From positions 50,328-114,327 of the forward strand of contig JAJVIN010000003.1 of the NCBI GenBank assembly GCA_022071945.1: a stretch of 64,000 bases of DNA, given 5' to 3'. Below are positions 26,611 to 35,045 of this stretch, one piece after another. The number at the start of each line of letters is the position of its first letter. Position 1 is the stretch's first letter. The DNA comes from Thermoanaerobaculia bacterium (GTDB taxonomy: Bacteria; Acidobacteriota; Thermoanaerobaculia; UBA5066). The notes under the pieces are model-generated. The model ran no database searches and was not told the origin of the DNA. It saw only the letters and a program-made list of their open reading frames with translations. Both the position numbers and the translations under genes were made by a program.

Positions 26611-27411
26611 TCAGTCTTCCGCCCCCTCGCGCGTCAGGTTCTGCAGGGTGAAGCGCCCCTCGGCCTGCTGCCGGTCGAAGGCGAGCTCTTTCAGGAGGAC
26701 GACGGTCCGGCTCCCCTTCTTCAGGTCGGTCATCTCGAGCCTTCTTGCGACCCAGTGGCCGTCGGTCTTCTGGATGTCGGAGAGCAGGAGCCTCTTTGCG
26801 GGCTCCTTCTCGCCCTTCTTGAAACTCTCCACGCGCACGAGGATCAGGAGGTCTTTCCTGAGGAACAGGATCTTCTTTTCGTAGAGCGACTTCCCGGCGG
26901 CCTCGTCCGGCCTGGCGAGAATTCGCCAGACAGGCTGTCCGTCGAGGGTCTCCTCGCCGTCCAGATCGACCCGGTACTTCTTGTGGTCGAACTCTTCCAT
27001 GTCCTCGTAGTTGAAGTCCGTGCCGACGAAGGAAGAGTCCCGGTCCTGGGAGGCAATCCGCCGCTCCCGCTTCATCGACGGCAAATAGAGCCACTGATCA
27101 GGGTTCTTTCCCGGTTTCGCGAGGGACAGGAACGAGACGCCCCGGACCTCGGGTGGGTCGAGGAACCGGATCAGGAGCTTGGAATCCCCGGCGTATCCGT
27201 CCCGGTAGCTCTTCCATCCCTTCCTGCGGACCTTGCCCTCCTTCGAGGTCACCGTCAGCTCGCCCGCGTACTCCTGTGATTTCGTTCGGTGCCGCGACTC
27301 GGCTTCCTCGAGCAGCTTCCGGGCGTCCTGGGCAAGGACATCCTCGGCGAGGAGCGGGAACCCGATGGCAAGAAAGAGAGGGGCCACGACCAGGATCGAT
27401 GCTCGGCTCAT
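26611..27411 (-). CDS. LolA-like outer-membrane lipoprotein-sorting protein
   Basis: A 266-residue secreted protein with a signal peptide (ASILVVAPLFLAIGFPLLAEDVLAQD). The mature part has the features of the LolA/LppX-like lipoprotein-sorting family often found beside MMPL exporters and outer-membrane barrels: GWKSYRDGYAGDSKLLIRFLDP, WLYLPSMKRERRI, and GTDFNYEDME. These proteins form an open half-barrel that carries lipids or lipoproteins across the periplasm. ATG 27411 was chosen because it starts a normal signal peptide; ATG 27441 in frame would add ten residues. The barrel gene follows on the same strand after a palindromic gap, so the pair may move a lipid-like cargo to the outer membrane. 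Confidence 0.8.
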   Translation of the reverse strand: MSRASILVVAPLFLAIGFPLLAEDVLAQDARKLLEEAESRHRTKSQEYAGELTVTSKEGKVRRKGWKSYRDGYAGDSKLLIRFLDPPEVRGVSFLSLAKPGKNPDQWLYLPSMKRERRIASQDRDSSFVGTDFNYEDMEEFDHKKYRVDLDGEETLDGQPVWRILARPDEAAGKSLYEKKILFLRKDLLILVRVESFKKGEKEPAKRLLLSDIQKTDGHWVARRLEMTDLKKGSRTVVLLKELAFDRQQAEGRFTLQNLTREGAED

Positions 27412-27542
27412 GACGCCGATTTTGAGACGAAAGCCCGGCATTGGGGGCCACCCGCCCGCCCGCGGGAAGAGATACCGGCAGAAGGCCCGGTCACGGCGGG
27501 GATGAAAACTGCTATCGTTTCGCCCCGCAAAGGAACAATCCG

Positions 27543-28157
27543 ATGGGCAAACCTCTGGTCTTTCGATTCAACGGGGTCGAGGTCCCCTTCGCGCTCGAGA
27601 AGGTGGAGCGTTCCGATCTCTACGGCTACATCGAAACGGAAGTGCTCGACGAGTCGGGCCGGCGGTGCCAGCTCGCGACACTCGCCGGCGACGGCCGGAC
27701 GATCATCGGGAAGGGAGGAACGGCCTCCGCTCTCCTCTCGCCCGAGGGACGCTGGCTGGACCGGTCCGAGCTCACACCCGTGGACGCTGCCGGGACGCCC
27801 CTCGAACCCGTCAACTCGAGCTATGCCGCCCCCGTCCTCCTGGAGGAGGTCGCGAGCATCGAGGACCTCCTCTCCCACAACATCAAGTCCGTCTACCGGA
27901 TCTCGCCGGAGGCCACCGATCCGGGCCTGATCGACGAGTTGAAGAAGGGGACCATCTTCACGTTCCCCTACAGCTTCCGGGGAGGATTCGAGGCCGACAC
28001 GGCCTTCCTCCTGATGAGCTTCGAGGGGAGTCCGTTTCTCCTTACGGGCGAGCCAGCCAAGCTCGAGTTCGTCGGGTTCTCCGAGACCGCCGCGGCGGCC
28101 CCCGAGACCACGGAAGAGGCCGCCGAGGATGACGGCATGGACTTCGGGATGATGTGA
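27543..28157 (+). CDS. unknown protein, first gene of ligase module
   Basis: A 204-residue soluble protein starting at ATG 27543 with AAAGGA upstream. The N-terminus MGKPLVFRFNGVEVPFALEK has a beta-strand pattern, the middle has a GDGRTIIGKGG segment, and the C-terminus is a low-complexity acidic tail (APETTEEAAEDD) ending GMDFGMM, reminiscent of the acidic tails on chaperones and DNA mimics. No family was recognised. It is four bases ahead of another unknown gene that overlaps an ATP-dependent-ligase-like gene, so the three form one operon. Confidence 0.6.
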   Translation: MGKPLVFRFNGVEVPFALEKVERSDLYGYIETEVLDESGRRCQLATLAGDGRTIIGKGGTASALLSPEGRWLDRSELTPVDAAGTPLEPVNSSYAAPVLLEEVASIEDLLSHNIKSVYRISPEATDPGLIDELKKGTIFTFPYSFRGGFEADTAFLLMSFEGSPFLLTGEPAKLEFVGFSETAAAAPETTEEAAEDDGMDFGMM

Positions 28158-28160
28158 GCC

Positions 28161-28886
28161 ATGGGCACGATCAATATTTGCAACAGCAAGGGACACGATT
28201 CGACGGTCGGCACCCGGAGCGTCTCGGGCGCGGTGCGGGTCCGCTGGGTCGATTCTGCGTTCCGTCAGATCTCCCCGCAGAGGCTCCTGAAGTCGACGCT
28301 CGAGAAAGACACGGACGCCCTCGTGAAGGCCGCGGGCGGCCTCGAGAAGGTCGGGGACCTCCTCGTGGCTTCCGACCCGGACATCGACCTCGAGCGATTT
28401 GGGAGCTACCTCCGGGACGTTTCACGGGTCTACATCGACCCTGGCCAGAACATGGTCCATCGGGTCCAGGAGTGGGAGATCCTCAGAAACCCGGATGGCA
28501 CGGAGCGGGAGAGGAGACCGAAGAAGATCGCAACGGCGAATGTCGCCACCGAGATCCCCCTGAAATGGACCGGAAAGCTCCTCAAGAAGAAGGACGTCTT
28601 CAACAGGTTCGTCTTCTCGGGAAAGCTGCAGCTCGTCCATGTGAACGGGCTCACTTACGAGTTCCTCCATGGCATCGCGAGGGAGCTCGAGGAAAAGGAC
28701 AGCCTTCTTCTCGTCGGGGCGGGACCGAAGTCCAACCAGCCCCTGATCTTCCAGCGAGGGGGAACTCCCTACCGCGGATTCCTCGAGGGGCGCACGCGGG
28801 GCAAGGACTACTGCCTGATCCTGCACCTCTCCAACATGGAGTTGAAGCCGCCCGCCGTCGAGAGCGCGAAGAAGGAGGGCGCATGA
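28161..28886 (+). CDS. unknown protein, second gene of ligase module
   Basis: A 241-residue soluble protein beginning MGTINICNSKGHDSTVGTR. It is rich in Lys and Arg, with likely strand segments (FVFSGKLQLVHVNGLTYEFL, DSLLLVGAGP), and ends in a Lys-rich helix. No catalytic motif or known family was recognised. The stop TGA overlaps the start of the next gene (ATGA at 28883), so it should be made in a fixed ratio with the ligase-like protein and may bind to it or to its substrate. Confidence 0.6.
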   Translation: MGTINICNSKGHDSTVGTRSVSGAVRVRWVDSAFRQISPQRLLKSTLEKDTDALVKAAGGLEKVGDLLVASDPDIDLERFGSYLRDVSRVYIDPGQNMVHRVQEWEILRNPDGTERERRPKKIATANVATEIPLKWTGKLLKKKDVFNRFVFSGKLQLVHVNGLTYEFLHGIARELEEKDSLLLVGAGPKSNQPLIFQRGGTPYRGFLEGRTRGKDYCLILHLSNMELKPPAVESAKKEGA

Positions 28887-30349
28887 GCCTCCTCCTCGAT
28901 CCCGCCAAGCTCGAGATCAAGCTCGGGGCCTACCGCTCTGGAACCGCGACGGCCCTGTCGGATCAAGGAATCCTCAATCGCGTCCAGGAATACCGAAGGC
29001 TCGCGGGAAACCGGATGATCGCCCTCGACCGCCGCGACCTGAAGAAGCGCCTCGGTCCGAACGAGTACTTCGTCTCGAAAAAGATTGATGGCGAGTTCAA
29101 CGCGCTCGTCTTCGAGGGGGCTGAGGCGTTCCTCGTCAATCCGGGCGGCACCGTCCGGGCGGGTCTGCCCGTCCTTCTCGAGGCCCAGAAGATCCTTGCG
29201 TCCGGCGGTGTGAAGCGCGCGATCCTGGCCGTGGAGCTTTTCTACGATCGTCCGGACGGCCGCCGGCCCCGTGTCCACGATGTCAGCCGAGCCGCCCGCC
29301 AGCCCGACTCGCAGGAAGACCTGGAGAGGCTATCTCTGGCGGTCTTCGATGTCATCGACTGGGAGGGGAATCCCCCCTCGCCGGTCTTCGCGGGCACCTG
29401 GAAGCGGATCGCCGAGACATTCGATTCGGGGTCGAGGATCCGCCCCGTGCCGGCACGGACCCTGAGAAACGGGGACGAGATCCACGCGCTCTTCGAGGAA
29501 TGGGTCGAGAAGGAAGGCCACGAGGGGCTCGTCATCAGGAGTGACGTGGCGGGCCAGTTCAAGACGAAGCCGGCCTTCTCCATAGACGCCGTGGTCGTGG
29601 GTTTCACGGAAGGAGTCGACGAGAGGAGGGGGATGCTCCACGACCTTCTCGCCGCCCTCTTTCGGCCCGACGGGACCTTCCAGGTCTTTGCTCGGGTTGG
29701 CGGCGGGTACTCGGACGACGAGAGGCGTTCGTTTCTGGAGGAGCTCTCGGCGATGGCCGCGCCGAGCGACTATGCGGAGGTCAACCCCGACCACCTTGCT
29801 TACCAGATGGTCCGCCCGGACTGGGTCATCGAGGTCAAGTGCCTCGACTTCATCACGCAGACGACGCGCGCGGAGCCCATCAACCGAATGGTCCTCGACT
29901 GGGACCCGGAGACGTCGAGCTGGAAGGGCGTGAGACGGCTCCCCTTCGTCAGCGCCATCTCGCCGAGCTTCGTGAGGCGCCGCGACGACAAGAAGGTCCG
30001 GCCCGAGGACGTCCCCGCCCGGCAGGTCTCCGATCTCGTCGAGATCCCGCTGATCGAGCGGGACGCCCGTCAGCTCGTGACGCAGAAGAGCGAGGTCCTC
30101 AAGCGCGAGGTCTACACGAAGGTCCAGAAGGGGCAGACCATGGTGAGGAAGTTCCTCTTGTGGAAGACCAACAAGGAGCTCGACGGAACGCATCCCCCCT
30201 ACGTCGTCTACTACACCGACTTCTCTCCCAACCGGAAGACCCCTCTCGAGAGGGACATGCGGGTGACAAGCTCCCTCGAGCAGGCCGAGGCGTTCTTCCA
30301 GCAGTTTGTGGCGGAGAACGTCCTGAAAGGCTGGAGCAGGGCGGGCTGA
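28883..30349 (+). CDS. ATP-dependent DNA/RNA ligase-like nucleotidyltransferase
   Basis: A 488-residue protein with the ordered motifs of the covalent nucleotidyltransferase superfamily: motif I KKIDGEF (adenylated Lys67 in KxDG), motif III-like AVELFYDRP near residue 118, motif IV EGLVIR (Glu214), and motif V FKTKPAFSIDAVVVGF (Lys227/Lys229). After activating the Lys with ATP, such enzymes seal nicks in DNA or RNA. The first ~60 residues and the C-terminal ~200 (with KGVRRLPFVSAISPSF and a Lys-rich VQKGQTMVRKFLLWK) are not a recognised DNA-ligase DNA-binding or OB domain, so whether it joins DNA, RNA or something else is open. It is the last gene of a three-gene operon that precedes the tubulin/actin locus. 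Confidence 0.7.
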   Translation: MSLLLDPAKLEIKLGAYRSGTATALSDQGILNRVQEYRRLAGNRMIALDRRDLKKRLGPNEYFVSKKIDGEFNALVFEGAEAFLVNPGGTVRAGLPVLLEAQKILASGGVKRAILAVELFYDRPDGRRPRVHDVSRAARQPDSQEDLERLSLAVFDVIDWEGNPPSPVFAGTWKRIAETFDSGSRIRPVPARTLRNGDEIHALFEEWVEKEGHEGLVIRSDVAGQFKTKPAFSIDAVVVGFTEGVDERRGMLHDLLAALFRPDGTFQVFARVGGGYSDDERRSFLEELSAMAAPSDYAEVNPDHLAYQMVRPDWVIEVKCLDFITQTTRAEPINRMVLDWDPETSSWKGVRRLPFVSAISPSFVRRRDDKKVRPEDVPARQVSDLVEIPLIERDARQLVTQKSEVLKREVYTKVQKGQTMVRKFLLWKTNKELDGTHPPYVVYYTDFSPNRKTPLERDMRVTSSLEQAEAFFQQFVAENVLKGWSRAG

Positions 30350-30443
30350 GGGGCCTCGCCCGCTCCCCGCTTCCTCCTCGACACGCTTCCCGTCGAAGGG
30401 ACGATCAGGTCTCGCGTGATGTCGAGAAAGGGACATCATGTGA

Positions 30444-30512
30444 GGATCGATTCCGTCGATCCCGGAGGATCGATATCCTCGATCCCGAAGGATCGATATC
30501 CTCGATCCCGTA
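30444..30512 (+). repeat. three 23-bp direct repeats upstream of the VWA-tubulin-actin operon
   Basis: Units at 30444-30466, 30467-30489 and 30490-30512 share GGATCGAT..CC.TCGATCCCG; the last two differ only in their final bases. Each unit contains the half-palindrome GGATCGATATCC. They lie 45 bp before the start of the lipoprotein gene, in the only sizeable gap (207 bp) of the operon region, which is where a regulator would bind. There are no spacers, so this is not a CRISPR array. Confidence 0.75.
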
Positions 30513-30556
30513 AACTCCTCTCATCGGCAAGCGTGCCGGTTTGTGAGGTACCAGGA

Positions 30557-32233
30557 ATGAGGATGCCGGCCCGTCGCGACTCCTGGCTCGGCCCCCGCCG
30601 CGGACACCTGTTCGCGGGGGCTTCGCTGGCCGCTCTGCTCCTTCTCGCAGCGCCCTCTTGCCGGAAGAAAGGCGTACCTCTGGAGGCCTTTCAGGCGATC
30701 GCCACGTCGCTCGGCAGCGCTCCGGAGGAAATCGACTCGGTCCGGATCTACCTGGACGCTTCCGCGAGCATGAGGGGATTCGCCCTGGCGGCCTCTCGAA
30801 ACGAGGCGGGCACCTCGGCCCCGTTCCAGTCCTTGCTGGCGGGTCTCGACTCGATCGGCGACGAGGTCGCCGCCCGGACAGCGGACTCTCCAAAGCAAGA
30901 GAAGGGCTCGGAGAGGATGGGACCTCTGCCGGCCAAACAAGAGATCCACCGATTCGGGTCTCTTCTCGAGCCTCTCCCCCCGGGTGTCTCTCTCGTCTCC
31001 GCTCCCCTCGGCCGGGCGAGTGTCAGGCCCGCCGGCGGAAGGGATCTTCCGCCCGAGTGGGTCTCGAAGGACTGCTCGGCGAAGTGGGGAGGCTCCGCCG
31101 AGACCCGGCTTGCCATCGACTCGTTCTTCTCCGAAACCTCAACCTGCCTCAACCAGGTCTTTGACGAAGTCGCTGCCAGCGAGGTCGCTGCCGGCGAGGT
31201 CGCTGCCGGCGAGGCAGGGAAGCGGGCTTTCGTGATCCTGACCGATGCCGAACAGCTCGCCCCCGAGGGCTCGGAACGGTGTCCCGCCGCGCGCAGCGCC
31301 GGCACGATCCAGGCGCGCATCGACGAGTGGATCCGCGTGAAGCGCCGGTTCGCCGCCGTCGTGGCCTTCCGCATCGGCTACCTGCCCTGGGAAGCGAAGG
31401 CAGCCGGAAAGCGCTACTGCGGTTGCGGCGAGAGGCTCCTGTTCGCCTACATCCTCACGCCGGGCCCCGAGACCGCGGAGAAGATCCACGCCCTCCTCGC
31501 GCGCTCGTGGAAAGGGAGCCCGGATGCCCTGTCGTACCTTCCGCTGGTCCCCCGGCCCGCCTCGGAATTCGACGTCGAGGTGAGCCTGCCGTACGAGGGG
31601 AAGAAAAAGCCGGCCCTCTTCCCGACGGCCTACCCGAAAAGCCTCCAGGAGCCGCGGCTGTCGAGCCTGCCGGTCTTTCCAATCGAGATGAAGGACGACA
31701 AGGCTCTCGTCGCCGTGCAGGTGAAGAAAGCCGGATTCGAACGGCCGGAGGCACGGTCGAGCCCGGGCTTCGCGCGGCTCGACTGGAGCAAGGCCCGCTT
31801 CACCTGGAGAGAGGTTTCCACGCGCTTCGTCCTCGAACGCGGCAAGAAGAAGACCGGCTTTGTCCCGCTGTCTGGAGCGGGGGGAGTCGAGATCCTGCTT
31901 CAAACGGAGGCCGCGAAGGACGGGGATCAGGTGACGCGCCGGACCGGCCGCTTTCAGGGACGCGCCACCGTTCTTCCCGGCGACCAGACCACGGACAAGC
32001 TCCCGCGGGCCTCCTTCATCGTGAAGCGCACCCCCGGCAAGCACGGGAGCGAGGCGTTCCTGATCGAGCTCGTGGCGGACTCGACCCCTCTCGTGGCGAA
32101 CCTCTGGAAGGACTCTCCCCTGATCGGAAAGGCACCAAGCGAGTGCATCAAGCTCGCGAGCCTTGAGGAACAACTCCAGCTCGCTGGTCGTACCTCTCCT
32201 GTCGTCCGTTTCCTCCTCCACGTCGACTACTAG
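30557..32233 (+). CDS. VWA-like (MIDAS) lipoprotein
   Basis: A 558-residue protein with a lipoprotein signal (SLAALLLLAAPSC, Cys as the likely lipidation site). Soon after comes a MIDAS-type metal motif, RIYLDASASMRGF (DxSxS), and later a strand FVILTDAEQ, together suggesting a von Willebrand A fold for metal-dependent protein binding on the periplasmic face. Several Cys (DCSAKWG, TCLNQ, YCGCGER) could form disulfides. The C-terminal half lacks recognised domains. A 15-bp repeat gives EVAASEVAAGEVAAGEA near residues 204-219. ATG 30557 is used because it begins the signal peptide directly. It is the first gene of the run that continues through the tubulin- and actin-like genes. Confidence 0.68.
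   Translation: MRMPARRDSWLGPRRGHLFAGASLAALLLLAAPSCRKKGVPLEAFQAIATSLGSAPEEIDSVRIYLDASASMRGFALAASRNEAGTSAPFQSLLAGLDSIGDEVAARTADSPKQEKGSERMGPLPAKQEIHRFGSLLEPLPPGVSLVSAPLGRASVRPAGGRDLPPEWVSKDCSAKWGGSAETRLAIDSFFSETSTCLNQVFDEVAASEVAAGEVAAGEAGKRAFVILTDAEQLAPEGSERCPAARSAGTIQARIDEWIRVKRRFAAVVAFRIGYLPWEAKAAGKRYCGCGERLLFAYILTPGPETAEKIHALLARSWKGSPDALSYLPLVPRPASEFDVEVSLPYEGKKKPALFPTAYPKSLQEPRLSSLPVFPIEMKDDKALVAVQVKKAGFERPEARSSPGFARLDWSKARFTWREVSTRFVLERGKKKTGFVPLSGAGGVEILLQTEAAKDGDQVTRRTGRFQGRATVLPGDQTTDKLPRASFIVKRTPGKHGSEAFLIELVADSTPLVANLWKDSPLIGKAPSECIKLASLEEQLQLAGRTSPVVRFLLHVDY
31166..31210 (+). repeat. 15-bp tandem repeat inside the VWA-like gene
   Basis: Three units at 31166-31180, 31181-31195 and 31196-31210 (consensus GAGGTCGCTGCCGGC), in frame, encode EVAA(S/G) repeats. 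They sit just before the predicted core strand FVILTDAEQ, so they lengthen a surface loop. Confidence 0.8.
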
Positions 32234-32259
32234 AACGGCAACCGCAGCGGAGAGACTCG

Positions 32260-32772
32260 ATGGAAACAAGGAAGAAAGAGGGTCCGGGAGGCTGGTGGCT
32301 GCTCCTCCTCGTGCCCGTCGCGCTCGCGATCGCGCTCCTGTACCCGGCCGGCGGGGAGTACTCCGAGGGTTACTTCACGGAAGGTCTCGCGCGCCTGTCC
32401 GAGAAGCCCGATGACCAGCTGGCCGAGTTCGCCTCAAACGTGAGGTTCACGGGCGGAGCGATGATGGCCGGCGCCTTCATCGCGGCGATCGCTTGCTGGT
32501 TTGGGCTCGTCAACGGCTGGAAGAAGCGGCTCTACGAGTTCGACTCGGCTAAGAGCCTCGGCTTTCGGGGACTCTTCGGCCTGTGGCTTCTCTGGACGCT
32601 CGTTTCGGGAGTCGTCATCGCGATCCTCGTCGAGATCTTCTCGCCTCTCCACTCCGAGGGTGTCCTGACGCTCTCGATTCTGGCCCTGGCGACGGCGATC
32701 CTGGGCGGGATGTTCTACCTCGCGACCGTCTTCGGCATCCGGCGGAGCCGGCGCCTCTACCGGGGGAAGTGA
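32260..32772 (+). CDS. four-helix integral membrane protein
   Basis: A 170-residue inner-membrane protein with hydrophobic segments at roughly residues 12-30, 64-87, 103-124 and 132-155, a charged periplasmic-type loop between the first two, and basic ends (METRKKEG, RRSRRLYRGK). No family was recognised. Its TGA overlaps the ATG of the tubulin-like gene (TGATG at 32770-32774), which indicates stoichiometric expression. It may anchor the GTPase to the membrane. Confidence 0.65.
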   Translation: METRKKEGPGGWWLLLLVPVALAIALLYPAGGEYSEGYFTEGLARLSEKPDDQLAEFASNVRFTGGAMMAGAFIAAIACWFGLVNGWKKRLYEFDSAKSLGFRGLFGLWLLWTLVSGVVIAILVEIFSPLHSEGVLTLSILALATAILGGMFYLATVFGIRRSRRLYRGK

Positions 32773-35036
32773 TGAGAAGACTCGTCCTGATCGGAGTCGG
32801 CGGATCCGGCGCGGCCTGCGTCGAGGCCGCGGTCCACATGGCGGCCCTGGGGCTCTTCCCGCCGGATTGCGAGGTCGTCCCGCTGGTCGTCGATCCCGAT
32901 TCCGGCCACTCGCGCACGATCGGCTTTCAGGGCTTTCTGGACGACTACAGGAAGCTCCGGGAAGCCGGGAACGCCACGAATCTGTCGGCCCCGGGCTTCC
33001 TCGGCTGCCGGATCACCCCCGTCGTCGCCGCGGGTCCCCTCAAGCCCGCCGCCAAGAGAAACCTCTTCCAGCTCCTCGGTCTGACCTCGAGCCAGGCGCG
33101 CTCACTCGCTCCGCTCTTCTTTGCCTCGGACGAGCTCGGGCGGCCCGACAGCACCGAGTTCGAGCTCGGTTTCTACGGCCGCGCCAACGCCGGAGTCTGC
33201 TTTTTCGCCGACCCCGAGGGCGAGGAGCAGTTCCTCGTCAGGCTTCGCCAGTACTTCACGGGCGGCAACTCGACCGCCGTCATCTTCGGAAGCGCCTTCG
33301 GCGGCACGGGCGCCGCCGGAGCCGTCCACGTGGCCACCGTCCTGGCGAAGGATCCGCAGATCCGGACGGGGAATCCCTCCGTGGCGCTCGCTCAGCTCGA
33401 GCCGTATTTCTACCCGGACCCCTCGGGCGCCTCGATGGCCGGCATGACGAACATGCCCGAAACCTACGAACGCCGGACCGAGACCGCCTACCGGTTCCTC
33501 CACCAGCTCGGCTCCGCGGCCCTGCCTTTCCAGGCTCTCTACCTTCTCGGCGCCTCCGAACCCGTCGTCTTGCCTCCGGGACCCGAGTGGTTCAAGAAGG
33601 ACCAGCAGGACAACCCGTCCCACTTCGTCGAATACCTCGCGGCCCTTGCCGCCTCGGACTTCGTTCACAACCCGGGGAGCAGAGCGGAGACGGTGGTCCG
33701 CTACCGGCGGGAACCCTCGGGAGACTTCAAGGAGCCTCTCCTTGCGATGCGCCGGCTCTTGCAGTCGGCGACGGCTTCGCTCGTCTTTCTCGACCGCGTG
33801 GTCCTTCCGATCCTGACGCAGCGGGGAGGAAGCGACGCCGTTCCCGGGCATCCCTGGGTTCACGACGTCCTTCGCGCCTCGGGGTTGACGGGGCAAGCCC
33901 TTATGCAACATCTCTCGGCGGCTCGGAACCTCCTCGCCCGGGTTCTCGAGCATGCCGGACTCGCGCCCCGTTCTTCCGCCAGGGGCCAGGCGTTCGACAC
34001 CACCTGGACCGAGCGAACGCAGAAATCCTTCCCGTCCGGCTTCGCAACGCCGGCCTCGCTCCTCGATCTGAGAAACGAGCTGACTCATGCGGACCCGTCG
34101 TCCGTTTTCGAGAGCTACGCTCGGGAGGGGGAGGACGCCCTGCTGCCCTCTCGGGCGCTCTTTCGCTGGGCCGGGGAAGCGGTTCGCAAGCTCCCGCCGG
34201 GGTCCACCGGACAGCACCCGGGGCGCCTACAACTCGTCAAGCAAACGGACAGTCCCCGCACCGACAACAAACCCCTGGGCCTCCCCGTTCCCTCTGACGA
34301 CGCGTTCCTTTCGGTTCCGGCCAGGGACACGCTCCATGCCCTGACGAAAGCGGCCTGGAAGTCCGATCCGGCGGCCGGGGAGCGCAAGCCGAGCGAGTAC
34401 CCGACGATCTGGGCGCCAGCCCTGACCTTCGCGGAGAGGCTCTGGGGCTCTCGCCCGGGCACCCCCGTGCGCGATCAGTACCTGGGCCTCGTGTGGCTGG
34501 CCCTCATGAAGCTCGATGGCCGGACGTCTCCCCCGCTTCACCTCTTCCGCCTCGACGCGTCGCTCTCCGGCGCGTTTCGCAACGCCCTCGTCGACACCTT
34601 TCCGCTCGGGAGCCTGGGCAACCTCGTGTGCGAGGAGGGAGTGCTCGTTCTTCACTCGGGCCGGATGGTGGCAAGGGAGAGCCCGCCCGCCGCCGAGGAC
34701 CTCGCGGGCTTCCTGTTCCCCGAGACCATCGTCGTTCCGGCTGCCTCCCTGGATGGCGAAAAGGAGAAGTGGCTGGCCGAGGTCGGGCGGGCCGCGACGC
34801 AGCGGTCGTTCCCCGCGTGGCTCACGAAACGGCTTGGCGAGTGGCCGGCCGAGTTGAAGAAAGCCTTGGTCCCCACCTGGGACGTCGCGGGTCCTCACCT
34901 TCTGCGCATACTGGGCGAGTTCCCGGCGGGTCAAGGACGGCCTGTCACGGACCAGGAGGCCTACTCCTCGCTTCCCCTGACCTCGATCCCCGTCACGAGC
35001 GTGTCGTCCTGGATCCGCTTCCTTTACCGGTCCTGA
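32772..35036 (+). CDS. tubulin/FtsZ-like GTPase
   Basis: A 754-residue protein with the GTP-binding loops of the tubulin superfamily in order: T1 IGVGGSGAACVEA at residues 6-18, an acidic strand end VVDPDSG near 38-44, and T4 signature GSAFGGTGAAGAV near residue 174, corresponding to GGGTGSG in tubulin and FtsZ. The remaining ~550 residues are unlike FtsZ, so it is a divergent tubulin-like family member and not the division protein. The last part contains no obvious membrane segment. Translational coupling to a membrane protein upstream and the actin/Hsp70-like gene 9 bp downstream puts two cytomotive-type NTPases in one operon, which is unusual. Polymerisation is possible but cannot be shown from sequence. 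Confidence 0.78.
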   Translation: MRRLVLIGVGGSGAACVEAAVHMAALGLFPPDCEVVPLVVDPDSGHSRTIGFQGFLDDYRKLREAGNATNLSAPGFLGCRITPVVAAGPLKPAAKRNLFQLLGLTSSQARSLAPLFFASDELGRPDSTEFELGFYGRANAGVCFFADPEGEEQFLVRLRQYFTGGNSTAVIFGSAFGGTGAAGAVHVATVLAKDPQIRTGNPSVALAQLEPYFYPDPSGASMAGMTNMPETYERRTETAYRFLHQLGSAALPFQALYLLGASEPVVLPPGPEWFKKDQQDNPSHFVEYLAALAASDFVHNPGSRAETVVRYRREPSGDFKEPLLAMRRLLQSATASLVFLDRVVLPILTQRGGSDAVPGHPWVHDVLRASGLTGQALMQHLSAARNLLARVLEHAGLAPRSSARGQAFDTTWTERTQKSFPSGFATPASLLDLRNELTHADPSSVFESYAREGEDALLPSRALFRWAGEAVRKLPPGSTGQHPGRLQLVKQTDSPRTDNKPLGLPVPSDDAFLSVPARDTLHALTKAAWKSDPAAGERKPSEYPTIWAPALTFAERLWGSRPGTPVRDQYLGLVWLALMKLDGRTSPPLHLFRLDASLSGAFRNALVDTFPLGSLGNLVCEEGVLVLHSGRMVARESPPAAEDLAGFLFPETIVVPAASLDGEKEKWLAEVGRAATQRSFPAWLTKRLGEWPAELKKALVPTWDVAGPHLLRILGEFPAGQGRPVTDQEAYSSLPLTSIPVTSVSSWIRFLYRS

Positions 35037-35045
35037 GGAGGAAAG

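Noticed and set aside
30444..30512. Possible CRISPR array
   Set aside because: The three repeats are directly adjacent with no spacers, and no cas gene is near.
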